In this document: positions 53,351-64,000 of the stretch, one piece after another | How positions within the stretch are numbered: position 1 is the stretch's first letter | Layout of the letters: every line of letters starts with the position of its first letter | The notes under the pieces: model-generated | The model's input: only the letters and a program-made list of their open reading frames with translations | Databases searched by the model: none | What the model was told of the DNA's origin: nothing | Program-made: the position numbers and the translations under genes | Assembly (NCBI GenBank): GCA_947359465.1 | Contig: OX375881.1 | Coordinates: forward strand, 118,044,738 to 118,108,737 | DNA: 64,000 bases | Direction of reading: 5' to 3' | Source: Metellina segmentata | Lineage: Eukaryota > Arthropoda > Arachnida > Araneae > Tetragnathidae

Positions 53351-53615
53351 GGGCCGTGGTTGTTCTATTGGAAGAGTAACGGCTTCTTAAACGGAGGGTT
53401 GAGAGTTCGAATCCAGTCAAAGACCGTCGTGTACAAGGGGGATAGTGTACGTTTAATCTGTCGTAGCCTCAAATGTCCTTACGCTGGCGTGGTGTGGAAG
53501 TATGAACAGTGGGGTGTGAACTCTTCATTTGACCGTAACTTAAAATTACGTGGTTTAATCATTGGATCTTTACCTTCAAGTCCGATCCCGGACTGTCACC
53601 AGTGCCGATTGTTTT
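53351..53615 (+). mobile_element. SINE-A, 3' end missing
   Basis: GGGCCGTGGTTGTTCTATTG, GAGAGTTCGAATCCAGTCAA, CGTGTACAAGGGGGATAGTG and CCGATCCCGGACTGTCACCA, then unrelated sequence. Confidence 0.87.
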
Positions 53616-53902
53616 TCGAAGTTTATTTAGTTGCGACCTACCAATTGTTTTCTGTCCTATCATTCCTTACGTGGAATGAAGGTGATTTCTTGCAGCATCT
53701 TTATATATTTTATCAAACGCATCTAAAATCAAGATTTTGTGCAAAACTTCGTTGGTGCAACTGACACTAATTCAGGATAAGTTTCAACAGTAAAATATTA
53801 TAAAAAATGGGTTCTTTCAATGCAAAGATTCATATAGAATTATTTTAATATTCAATGGACGGCAAAGAGATGACGTCAATACTAAGAAGCATCAGACTAA
53901 TT

Positions 53903-54040
53903 GCGGGACCCGTTATCCCGGGTGAAAACGTAGAGGTCTGGCAACTGGAAGGTTGCGAGTTCGAAACTCCTCGAACTTCTATTCGGGATGGATCACGGAC
54001 TGTCGCCAATAGCTCGTCCTACAGCGAGACGTAAATTCAA
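53903..54040 (+). mobile_element. SINE-A, large internal deletion
   Basis: GCGGGACCCGTTATCCCGGG head, GGTTGCGAGTTCGAAACTCC, then directly GGATCACGGACTGTCGCC and GCGAGACGTAAATTC. Confidence 0.8.
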
Positions 54041-55894
54041 CTATCGTCCTGCCCATTGGACTTGGCGTGACATGAGAGGAGACCAGGAGAAAGTAGTAAG
54101 AAACATGCTTGCCATACAGGCATTTGAACGTAGTACATAAGTACCACACAATCATTCGATGATCAGGCGATTATTGTAAATAATCTTTGAAATTTTTCAG
54201 AGTAAATCAAGACGTAGCCTAAAAACTGCCACTGAGAGTAATTTTAATGCATTTCAATAATTATATACTCAATAGTAATATTCAATAATTAATAATATTA
54301 TGATGTTAATTATTCTACTTCAATAATAATTGAATTCACGTTTGTGATACAAATAGATTTCTATGATCGAGATAACCCGATTTGAGTTCAAATAATTGGA
54401 TTTACAAAACGTCAACCATTCACGAGGTTATCTGAATATTGTAGTATCTAGACTTTACCCTACGGCACACTTATAGTGTTAAGTTATGTGTTTGGATTCA
54501 GAGGCAATTCTATTTACGATAAGCATTCAGTTTTTTAAAAAATAATTAACATTCTCCCAGTTTATAAAGTGAATAATTTTCTGGAAACTTTGGTTCAGGG
54601 GTATTAAATTACAACAGAGAATTACAACCATGAATTCCGTTATTGTGTTTTTCTATATCTAAACGTACGTAAACTACAACTGAGAATGACAACCAGATTG
54701 AATTACAACCATGACAGTACTGAGATATTTAAATTAATTGATAACTTTAAACGTCAGATCCCTGAAAAAACAGATAGATGAAAAAGAGCAAAGTGCAAAT
54801 TTCAGGCTTACAACTTGCTCATTTTTCAAATTCATATTTCTCGATAACAATAGTTAAAATCTTGCTTTATAATCTTCAGAGCATGTTCTTAAAATTTCAA
54901 ATGAATGCAATGGATGCATTCTCAGGTATTACGTTTTGTGGAGAGACGCTTAGCGAAAATTGTGTTTCGAAGAAATGCTAAAACCAATGCATCCCCCCTC
55001 CATGTCAAATATAGATGTCAAAACGTTTTTAAATTTCTATCTCTCCAGTTCTAATGGTCGTAAAAGTCAAAGTCGAAGTGATTTGAAGAGGTAAAGAGTT
55101 GTATATGTAAGTTGTTTGAAAAAATGGCGTTTTAAAGTTATAAAGAACTCTTAAGACTAAACACTCGTCAGTTGTTATGGTAAATCACATCACAATTATT
55201 CTCTCTTGAATGAAATTTCACTTTAGAATAAGTAATATAATCATTTGTGCTTCCGGAAGGATTTAGCAAGATTTTAAATTGAAACTAAGCAACTTTAGAT
55301 CGACTCCTAACTGTCAGCAAATCCCTTACATCGTCTTACTTCTGCAGCATTTAAAATTCAATTATATTCAAGTTCTTAATATTTAAAATCTCGATGTACA
55401 CATAAAAATATATCATAAAAATGTGTGTAATGCTGTTTTGAATATAAAAAGCTATAACAAAAAGTACTCTACAAAAACAAGTATCTTCTAGCCGCCATGA
55501 TTTTCGATTAAAAATATTTTTCTTAGCAGGTTTTCTCTTTATTTATCAAATACCAATAGTATATTTGCTTCATAAATAATTATATGTTAGCCTAAATATT
55601 TATTATTTAAATCATAAAAATTATTTATGCAAAAGGAATGGAATACCTTAAATATTTACAAATGTTTTGAAGCATTCGTAACTCATATCTGGGAGTTATG
55701 CGTTGTTTTGTAATCAAAATTTATGAAGAATAAATAACAAATACGTAATACATTCTACAATTAACTTAATATCATCAATTCTGGGTAAATCTAAAATTGT
55801 ATTTCTAAAATGAACAGAGTTCCCATGTATAATCTAATAGTAATACTAACCATGTTAGATGTTCTCTTAAATGGAATTACTAATATAATTACTC
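54041..55894. other. SINE-poor AT-rich stretch with no gene
   Basis: Contains AATAATTATA-type low-complexity sequence near 54240-54350. No supported feature. Confidence 0.4.

Positions 55895-55986
<92 letters not shown>
55895..55986. repeat. (TA)n followed by T26
   Basis: About 32 TA units running into a pure T run. Frames through it are artefacts. Confidence 0.98.
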
Positions 55987-57033
55987 CATATCGTCTTCAG
56001 GAATTAAATAAGTATGTGGGCAAAATTGGAATAGATTAAAATAGAATTAAATTTACTGGAAATTTTACAAAATTCAACGAATTGCATTTTTTGTTGTTGC
56101 AAAAACGCGTGTTAAAAATGGTTGCACAAATGATTTTTTATGTAATTAAAAATGCAGATTGCATAGTAATCTACATCATTTTAAACGTATTGAATACGTT
56201 TAGTCCGACGTGTTTTACAATGCTACACAACTTTTTTGTTTGCTTTTGATGTTTTGGTTTTCTCCATGTCATTACTCATTCATCTGAAACGTAGTGACAA
56301 AACTTTAATTCATTCCTGAAACGTAAAGAATCACACAAAGTTAAGGGCTTGCCTACATGCCGTTTTGCAAACTCAAGGCGCTATCTTCTGTTAAGTTTGT
56401 GAATGAATGTCTTCTTGTTTGCGACATGCCCATCGTGCCCACCAATTTCGATTACTTTTCTTACAGTATGAGGTTACTACTTCAAGACTGTAATCAGTTC
56501 TCAATAAGTATGCAAGTTGTAGTGCACTATTTCGTGGATTACCACGAACCTTTCGCACGATATTCCACGTCCATATGGCTCTATTGAAACTCAAATGCTG
56601 ACCAGAGGGCGCTGCGTGCGTAATATATGTGACGTGTGATAGATGTTGACGCTCTAGTTAGAACTGCTTTTGTGAACGATGTGACGCCATGATTAATATT
56701 CTGTGTTTATTTGTTGTTGTCTTTGATATTGTTTGTGATGATGTGTTTGTGTTAAATGAAGGATAAAAAGGATAAAGCCTCGATTGTCTTTCCCGCCTGA
56801 CAGGTAAGAGAACCTTTTGAAATTAATATAAGAACTGTGCGAATTAGATGTTGTTTCAGGCTCAATTTCTGAGGTCTTCAGCTTTACGCTGTGACGCTTA
56901 TATATTTTCAATCGTCTCCAGGAACGTTTCTTTCGCTGGTATGTCCGACTTCCCTTACCTAATTACCTAACTTCAGCGACAGAGCCTTGAGTGGCCTTTA
57001 TAACTGGCGCTTTACTTTTGTAGTTTTATGTGG
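55987..57033. other. No recognisable feature
   Basis: No supported gene or element. A 76-codon plus frame at 56357 has no resemblance to a known family. Confidence 0.35.
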
Positions 57034-57275
57034 CGTATCGTTTGGCGCGAGAGAGATACCACCGGAGCGACCTTCTGCCTTTCCACCCAAACGTTAACAG
57101 CTCACGGTGGACAGGGTAGGGTACCGAACGAAAGGAGGGATCCTCCAGATGTTCCGTATCGTTTGGCGCGAGAGAGATACCACCGGAACGACCTTCTGCC
57201 TTTCCACCCAAACGTTAACAGCTCACGGTGGACAGGGTTGGGTACCGAACGAAATGACGGATCCTCCAGAACGTC
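57034..57275 (+). repeat. 121-bp direct tandem duplication
   Basis: 57034-57154 and 57155-57275, both starting CGTATCGTTTGGCGCGAG and containing GATACCACCGGA and AACGTTAACAGCTCACGG. Only a handful of differences (e.g. GAGCGACC/GAACGACC, GGGTAGGG/GGGTTGGG). The unit is not a multiple of three, so any frame shifts between copies. Confidence 0.92.
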
Positions 57276-57649
57276 AGTCGATGGCAGCTCGTCAATGGTG
57301 ATAGATGCCAGCGGTTACTTAAAAAGGGATAACATTCACCATACATAGAACGATACCATGCCGCTGGTGTAAACGAAATTGTATTGGTGTACAATTGTCT
57401 ACCTGCCGCAGTGGTTAAGTACAAATATGCTTCAGTTCTTTCGATACAAATAATTCAGTTTTGCATAGAATGGAAAATTAAAAGTAAAGGGTGGAAAAAA
57501 TGCAAAAATCAACTCTTTCCTACATACTAAGAAGACCATACTTTATCCCAATATTAAAAAAATAAATGCCATGTCTTTAACCACAGTACCAACAATCAGT
57601 AGAGTTGGAGTCAGGATAAAGCAAACAGGCACACATCTAAATCCACTAA

Positions 57650-57890
57650 ATTCATTTAAAAATGGAACAGGAAACTAGTTTCAAGTCAATACCCTCTACT
57701 GATATTTTTGCTAAATCTCCAGATGTCTCACCCATGTGCTTTTGGAGTTTTAAAAAGAGAATCTTCGAAACGTTGACTGAAAACCATTCAAGAACTTTTG
57801 AAAACAGTGGAACAACAATGGGACAAAATTGTACCTATGTCGATATTACAAGCATTATTATCATGGAAATTAAGGTGTGTTTTTTGTAAT
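57650..57890 (+). pseudogene. Tc1/mariner-superfamily transposase C-terminal fragment
   Basis: The plus-strand frame contains KSPDVSPMCFWSFKKRIFE, which aligns to the NSPDVxPMDFxxFG.LK block holding the last catalytic acid; that Asp is Cys here. Further residues (TFENSGTTMGQ...) loosely match the following helix. Only about 75 codons remain. Confidence 0.6.
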
Positions 57891-57989
57891 ATATCTTGCT
57901 TGCTTCAATATGAGAGTAAAAGAGAAGGGCAACTTTGATTTTGAAAAGTTTTGTTTTTCATTTCCTGCCCGATAATAGACAAGGAAAAA

Positions 57990-58345
57990 ACTCTGCTGTC
58001 AGTACTCTCTCAAAGCAATGGCCCTAACAAGTCATCAACCAAACTTACAGCAACTAAAATGGTTAACATTCGCAAAGCATCCGCAAGCAAATCTAATTTT
58101 TAAATATTTTCTTTACAAAATTGTTTGATAGAATCAGAACTTTAGTTTTTGTTTTCATTTTTATTTTATCGTTTTTGATTAACTTTGTACCTATTATGTT
58201 TTTGAATAAATTTGTAACACGAAATGAAATAAAATAATTACTTTTGGACATTGATCACTTTTAGTTTACCATATTTCACACAGATATTTTATTTGTATAA
58301 GAGCTGTAACACTCGCCTGTGAGAGCCGCGCTATGTCCTCCATGC
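57990..58345 (+). mobile_element. hAT-like element end, partner of the 17.9-kb repeat
   Basis: 58185-58330 contains TAACACGAAATGAAATAAAA and ATTACTTTTGGACATTGATC, the complement of 17990-18075. The right edge (CTGTGAGAGCCGCGC) mirrors the hAT-like left end there. A possible transposase C-terminal relic (ALTSHQPNLQQL) lies near 58020; this is weak. Confidence 0.45.
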
Positions 58346-58920
58346 TATATACGTATGCTAACGAATTTTGAATTTTTATCGTGGCTACTAAACCGCGTGC
58401 TGATATTTAATAATGGAAATAGGAGGGTGAAGGGAAATGATAGAAATAACATCCGGAACTCATTTATTACATGTTAATGTCTCGAAGTGTTGAAGGAATC
58501 ATTAGTCACCGACTCGAGTCTCTTTCCTACTTCGTGCCAATAATCAACTTGCCAGGGAACAACAAACAAATCGAAGTGCAAGTTACTTCGACGTGTTTGT
58601 GATTTACTGGCATGGCGTTTCTGGGTTGTTTGGCGTCAGAAGACATGCCCGGAATACAAACGGGATTTGATTGATGGACATTGGAGGAACGGAACACCAT
58701 TCGTGACTCTTACAGAAAACTCGAACGTTGAGAAGACGATAGTCAATAGCATCGTCTGGGAGGGATCGTCTTTTGCATATTTATGAGAAAAACGAAATGG
58801 GTAGACAGTTTGGGTTAAGCACCTTCTCGAATATCTTGACAGCGAAATATTTCTGACCAACCAGCTTGGAGAAAAGACAATTGACTTCAAAATTTATAAA
58901 ACTTCCAACTTTATAGTTAA
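58346..58920. other. No recognisable feature
   Basis: Nothing supported; an 84-codon minus frame at 58636 has no resemblance. Confidence 0.35.
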
Positions 58921-59000
58921 GTAGCAGAATTGCCCGGCGTTGCTCGCGTTATTAAATGTGGATTGAAAAGTGATCAGACTAATCACTTTCTTTGAAAGAA
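58921..59000 (-). mobile_element. Helitron-like 3' end scrap
   Basis: The complement of 58921-58950 reads CGAGCAACGCCGGGCAATTC then TGCTAC, close to the GGGCAACGCCGGG...CTAG ends elsewhere in the window, with CTAC instead of CTAG. The upstream part is not identified. Confidence 0.4.
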
Positions 59001-59414
59001 AAATGCAAACATCTTTGAAGTTGTACTGAAAATAACTTTTTAACATCGTTTTAACTTTAGCTTCTATACGATTTGCTTCGGACGCAAATATGTATACATG
59101 ATATATGTATAATCCATGTAATCAATATCATATTCACCGCACCCTTCGCTGTAAGACAGGTTTTTTTTCTTAGGTGACTTCTTCAGTAGTCGAATTTGAA
59201 ATATCTTTAAAATACGACGCTTTTTGAATACGGCTACCCATTTTACTTTAACGTAACCTGTCGTGCATGAAAAGTATTTAATTTTAACCAGTCATTTTAA
59301 AAGAAGTTACACACCTTACTGAAAAAGGTTTAATACTTTATTAATTTATAAAACGGAATTCTACGTATACCATTATGTATTCAACCGAAGACTTAAGGAA
59401 AGTAGGACGAAATA
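59001..59414. other. No recognisable feature
   Basis: AT-rich; nothing supported. Confidence 0.4.
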
Positions 59415-59429
59415 TACCGCCAAGAAATT

Positions 59430-59762
59430 TTGCCGACCAACCGGTATAGTGGTTAAGGTGTTAGCCTCTAGATCGGAAGGTTCCTGGTTCGAATCCGGGA
59501 CCGGGCATGGATGTTTGTAAACGTATGGTGTAGAGGCGGCTGGTGCACCTTAAATCTGTCGTGACCGAAAGTCCTCACGTTGGGTTGGCGTGGAAGTTTG
59601 GAGAGTGGGGTGCCAGCTCAGGTGTTGCTTCGTCATCTGACCGTGTTTCAAAATTACGAGGTGTTGTCCTCGAATCTTTCCCTTAAGGGACTGATTCCGG
59701 ACCGTCATCAATAGCCCGTTGTGTTGCTCTAGTACGACGTTAACTAAAATTACCATTACAAT
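59430..59762 (+). mobile_element. SINE-B, young, full length, perfect 15-bp TSD
   Basis: Best copy in the window. Head GCCGACCAACCGGTATAGTG (A-box TAGTGGTTAAGG), B-box TGGTTCGAATCCGGG, body ending AGTACGACGTTAACTAAAAT, tail TACCATTACAAT. Flanked by TACCGCCAAGAAATT at 59415-59429 and 59763-59777. With both pol III boxes intact it could be transcribed. Confidence 0.95.
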
Positions 59763-59777
59763 TACCGCCAAGAAATT

Positions 59778-60585
59778 ACAATGTCTCGTAATATTTTGCA
59801 GAAAATAAAAATAATGCATTCAAATAAAACTCCGAAATACTATATCTGTAATATGTAAAATGCTGGAACGTATGAATACAAGCAGAAATAAAATTACGAT
59901 CATTAAAAAAAATGCAGAATTCTAGAAAACGAAAGATATGAGCAAATGTGTCCGTTTTCGACTTTCTGAGTTTATAGTGTAGGCTCATTTGTCATTAAAT
60001 ATCATTTTGTGTATTTTTCGTGGTGAAAGCAAAGTCTCACTTGATGTTGTTAGTATATGCTATGAACATTAGAAAAAAATAGGGAGCATTATTTCTTAAC
60101 TGATAGTCTAAAATTAAGATAGTCGCCGCGACTTTTCATAGGGCTCAACATTTATAGCTCAGCTTTTGAGCATGCACTTATTTTCTGATAATTGGATGAT
60201 GCTTACAAAATCCTAAGGCGTGTGTATGGCTACTTAAATGACATGATGGTGTAAATGTCAGACCCTTGCCGGGAATAGAGCCCGGGACCTCGGTAATCCA
60301 ATCAACTGATATGGCTCAAGTATTAGACTATGATTGCACTCGCCAGTTTGGATTGTATGTAAACTACACATATCTAATAAATGTGATTTAATCTTATTTA
60401 CTTCTACAAACATTTAACCCCAGACAAAACCAAACCAGAAGAAATTATTTCAACAAAAGCTAAGGACATTTCGTTAGCAGGTGTTCTGTCCTTAGTAACG
60501 TAAAAGAAGACATGAAATTTCAAAGAACGTTTGTGATGATTACAAACCATCTACCTAGGTAGAACTCTTCTGCATGCAAACTATC
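59778..60585. other. No recognisable gene
   Basis: A TPsiC-arm-like CCGGGCTCTATTCCCGG (minus strand, near 60275) hints at a further tRNA-derived repeat but no A-box is convincing. Confidence 0.35.
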
Positions 60586-60599
60586 AAGGGGTTTCATCA

Positions 60600-61296
60600 A
60601 GGGGTTTCATTTTTTTTTAGATAGAGAGGTGGAACTAGGTTTCCCTCTATTTTAAGATTTTAAACATTTTAAAACTTTTAAATTTTACAGAATTTTAACC
60701 TTTTTAAATTTTACAGAATTTTAACCTTTTTAGATTTTTTCTTTAAATTTATTTTCGTTCATTTTGCATTGTACATTAAAAAAGTCATTAAATCTCTCAT
60801 ATAATATTTATTTCATTCCTCAACATTAAACATAATCATTATTCTTTTCTGAGTTGCTGTTAATTGTTTAAGATAAAACCAACTTTTAACTATATGTGTT
60901 TTATGTGTTTGTACTGTGCTGTGTTCTTTTGTCGTTTTGTGTATTTATGTATTTGGTTTATTATTTTAATTTGTATTGATGTTTTCCTGGCGTGTTGCCA
61001 GAGTTTATTTTTTACCCGGTTTTTTCTCCCGGAGGTTTGTGTAGTTGTTTGTCTCCATAACTTAAATTCCCGGCTACACCGGAAGTGTTATGTCTTCTTT
61101 GGGCTTGTTTCCCCATGTATTATTATTATTATTATAATTTTTTTTTAATTCGGCACTCAATTCGAGCGACTGACTGGTGTTGGGCCTTCTGGCCCTCCTC
61201 CGTGCTGCGGTGGAGGTTCTCCCCCCTTCACCCCTAGACCATATAACACTCTAAACCTAACGGTGAGTGGGTCTGGGGTGGGTCTAGAAGAAGAAG
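60600..61296 (+). mobile_element. LINE 3' end, 5'-truncated, with TSD
   Basis: 697-bp insertion ending in a GAAGAAGAAG tail and flanked by AAGGGGTTTCATCA at 60586-60599 and 61297-61310. The 3' end (GGTTCTCCCCCCTTCACC, GGGTCTGGGGTGGGTCTAG) looks like a LINE 3' untranslated region. The 94-codon frame at 60864 is hydrophobic and low in complexity, and I do not call it a gene. Contains (ATT)n near 61125 and a 27-bp duplication at 60680-60732. Confidence 0.72.
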
Positions 61297-61310
61297 AAGG
61301 GGTTTCATCA

Positions 61311-62606
61311 GATTAAAATGACCCACAGAGCCGAATCTATTGACCAGAGTATAACTTCACTGGCACATCACATTGTGCATGCATACAAATAGGATCGGCA
61401 GGTTACCTACATAACGAAACATGCAAGTACAGGTTTCAAAGACCGCACCCCCTGAAACACCCCCAAGTGTCAGATTTAAGAGTTTATCCCTAAGTGTAAG
61501 AATAGATGTACAGTAGCGGGATAAAAAACGAACCATCCTTTGCATTCCAGCAATTTTAACAGTAGAGCAAATTCAAAGAGGGCGTTTGACAGGAAATAAC
61601 GTCTTCAATGAATACAAATTCATAAAATTTGAATAAGGAACCGTTTTCATATTAAATTGAGCACCAACTTCATAATTTCCAACAGGAACACCCTGTTTTG
61701 ACACACCATTTCGAATCTATATCACAATTTAATTTCAGATACCAAATTTCATGTCATTAAGACTAGCCATTTCTAAGTTATGACGACTGAAAGATTTGAG
61801 CTCTTATTGTTAAATTATTTCCTCAGACTTTTATGTATACCTTCCAAAATAATATTTCTAGAACGTTGATATTTTGTACAATGTTACTGTTAAACAACCC
61901 CAAAACACAATACACCTAGTATTTCACTTTATAAATAATTTTTAGTATGCAGCAGTAATTTTTTAAGTAATGTTTGAAAAAGTTATGAATTGAAACCTTA
62001 TAATATATTAATGGGAATCGATTCAGAAGGACTTCTAGATAAGGCCATGCAAAATTTCAGCTCTTTCCGATAGTTAGTTTTTGAGCTAAATTAAATTTTC
62101 CCAAATATCGCGAGTTTAGGGACAAACCAAGAGTTATAAAACGCCTGAAAAACCTCGGCTAATAGTTCTAGGATGGTTTGCACTTGCATAGTAAATATAA
62201 TAATGCAATTTTAAAATCGTTTGTATTTGCATTGTAAGTATAATAATTCTCGGATTGCTGGAAAATACGTTTGAAATAGTGTTAAAATATAAAATTCGGA
62301 GAGCTATAACTAAAATTAATCTCGATCTACGAATAGTCTTTCTATATGGAGATGATCCCTGAAAGTGAAACTAAGTTTAACATTGATTATCTCGAGACAT
62401 ATTGAATAATAAAGTCGTGAAATTTTATATTTCGACTAATTTAACTATGCAATCTAATTATGGCATCAAAACACACGATGTTCCATTATAAATTTTGTTG
62501 TTTGTGCAAAATTAGACATAAAGACGTCTCCTTATGCAACGTTTTTTATTTGAATTTGTAGAGTACGTTATTTCCTATTGAATGATACCATTGAATTTCC
62601 TTTAGT
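61311..62606. other. No recognisable feature
   Basis: AT-rich sequence; no supported gene or element. Confidence 0.4.
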
Positions 62607-63930
62607 ATGAATAGAGCACGAAATAAAGGAGGTTGTTCGTTGTTTTTTTCCGCGAACACCCTTTCCAAAACCACTGTCGAGAAACTGGTCTTACTAAATC
62701 TCAGTAACCCGTACAAAAAGGTTATGGAAATAGAGACTACTATCGCAAATACTGTTCTTGAACGAATGGAATCCATTGGAGGATCGTATCTTCCACCTTG
62801 TTTGGTCCAGAACAATTTTGTTTGGTTTGCACTGGACAACATCGATTTCCTTAAATTGATGTTGGAATGATGATGTACACTGCATGGTACTACCATTGTT
62901 GTGTATCAGACTGAAACTGACAAGTTCAAGCCAATACCACTTAACATTTATCGATCCTCAAGGTCTCTATCATTAGAAACCAGCATTCCATGTGACATAT
63001 TATCATGTGAAAAACCAGTAACGACAAGCATGAAGTGTGTCATCAAACTGAGTTCCTGTAATTACACAGATTATGTATTATTATGTAATTACAGAGCTTT
63101 ATATTGACTGTTTAGACTTCAAAGAAAATAAGGTAGAAGTAAAACCTAGCTCTTTTTTCCAGGAACATGGGGAGGATTCAACTCTTTACTCACTTCTTCC
63201 GAATCAAACACAAAGTACACAGGTGTGATGAAAGCTCGTGCAATCACCACGCATGCCATGGGATCGGAGCCTCTCACTGTTGTTCCTCTTGATATTCAGT
63301 TGTACGATATGGCTATACAGATATGGATGGAACATGGGAAGATATAAAGAAAAGTTTTCTGTTCCTACCTTGGGAGCTACGCATCGTATACTTGGCAGTG
63401 GCATTGACCAAGTTTGGTTTGAAGGTGGACTTTACTCCCAACAACAGTTTCACAAATCATCAAAGGGAAATATATTTATCGGGCATTCGGAACTCAGACA
63501 ATCACCATGCTCAATTTGTAGTTGGTACTTCCAGAAATATTTAAAAGTCAACCAGAGAAATAATCTTTCTTGAAAGAAACTGTGGCTCTTTTGGGAGAAG
63601 CATAAAAACATTAACAGTGATACATATGGAAGGCATAACCTTAATGATGCTGTTACAAATACAGTTGAAATGTTTGAATCTCGAGACATTCTCCAAAAAA
63701 ATAAATGAATGTACAGATAAAGCAAATAAGATGTAGTCTTTCATAGGGAACTACAGGAAACAATTTCATACCATTCTCCAATTTGTTAGAGCCTCTAGAC
63801 AGAGAGACATGTCGCTACTTAAGCAGAGTGTAGAATCGCTAGTGAAGTACTTTAAAGCCCATGATCATTTTAACTATGCTTGCCTTTTACCGCTGTACAT
63901 TTCAGACTTTAAAAAATTATGGTGACCTGT
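62607..63930 (+). pseudogene. Decayed copy of an uncharacterised repeat-borne protein gene
   Basis: Function unknown. In shifting plus-strand frames one reads FALDNIDF near 62830 followed by CTLHGTTIVVYQ near 62870-62910, then IPCDILSCEKPVT near 62970, GSGIDQVWFEGGLYS near 63400-63430, and near 63790-63890 pieces resembling RASRQRDMSLLKQSVESL and KAHDHFNYACLLPLY. This order (ADN.DF / TLHGT, GSG helix, RAxRxxDW.LHL, H.NYAR.LP.Y) matches an uncharacterised protein that I recall as scattered in many copies through invertebrate genomes. At least four frameshifts or stops are present and the copy may run past the window end. Family recognition is from memory and moderate. Confidence 0.55.
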
Positions 63931-64000
63931 GGAACACTAACAACGGGTAATGTTGATATTCCTAACTCACTGCCAAGAAAAGGCAGATATAGTGATAATA

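Noticed and set aside
60235..60370. Additional tRNA-like repeat on the minus strand
   Set aside because: Only a TPsiC-like arm is convincing; no A-box or second copy seen.
60864..61148. 94-codon hydrophobic frame as a membrane protein
   Set aside because: It lies in a LINE 3' region, is Cys/Phe/Ile low-complexity and ends in an (ATT)n run.
62546..62896. 116-codon minus-strand frame
   Set aside because: The plus strand carries the recognisable family motifs; this is its complement.

Overview
This is AT-rich eukaryotic nuclear DNA made almost entirely of transposable elements and their decayed remains. I found no convincing host protein-coding exon and no functional RNA gene. The Tc1 transposase, the Ty3/gypsy gag and integrase, and the abundant tRNA-headed SINEs look like families I know from arachnid, especially spider, genomes. 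That taxonomic guess rests on remembered family resemblance, not on a search.

The commonest component is a tRNA-derived SINE, about 45 copies or pieces, in two forms that share one body of about 250 bp. SINE-A has a tRNA-like head containing TAGCCCGGTTGG and a tail of (TACC)n. SINE-B has a different head containing TAGTGGTTAAGG and a tail of (ATTACC)n. SINE-B copies at 4602, 21780, 31554, 39763, 52048 and 59430 have target-site duplications (TSDs) and are younger than SINE-A. A separate, smaller tRNA-headed repeat, SINE-C, occurs twice.

Layout: 0.1-2.7 kb, a dead Tc1 transposase split by a TA-flanked foldback element, then a mariner scrap. 4.3-5.1 kb, a complete short Helitron carrying a SINE-B. 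5.7-12.6 kb, SINE-poor DNA with a long 41-bp minisatellite, ending at a 200-N assembly gap. 13.5-16.1 kb, three Helitron pieces. 17.9-20.8 kb, hAT remains. 21-29.6 kb, SINE clusters, a TIR element inside a SINE and a LINE RNase H remnant. 30-32.2 kb, a mariner and a 500-bp hAT element. 32.5-35.05 kb, a SINE split by the 3' part of an envelope-bearing LTR retroelement. 35.6-43.3 kb, dense nested SINEs. 43.9-44.6 kb, a hAT element. 46.9-49.2 kb, a young, internally deleted Ty3/gypsy element with near-identical LTRs and an open integrase frame. 49.7-50.9 kb, a probable solo LTR with an array of small hairpins. 51-60 kb, scattered SINEs, transposase scraps and simple repeats. 60.6-61.3 kb, a LINE 3' end. 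62.6-64 kb, a decayed copy of an uncharacterised repeat-borne protein gene running off the window.

Nothing forms an operon or pathway. The relationships are nesting relations that give relative ages: Tc1 is older than the foldback element; the Helitron is older than SINE-B; SINE-A is older than SINE-B, than the envelope retroelement and than the 23-kb TIR element.
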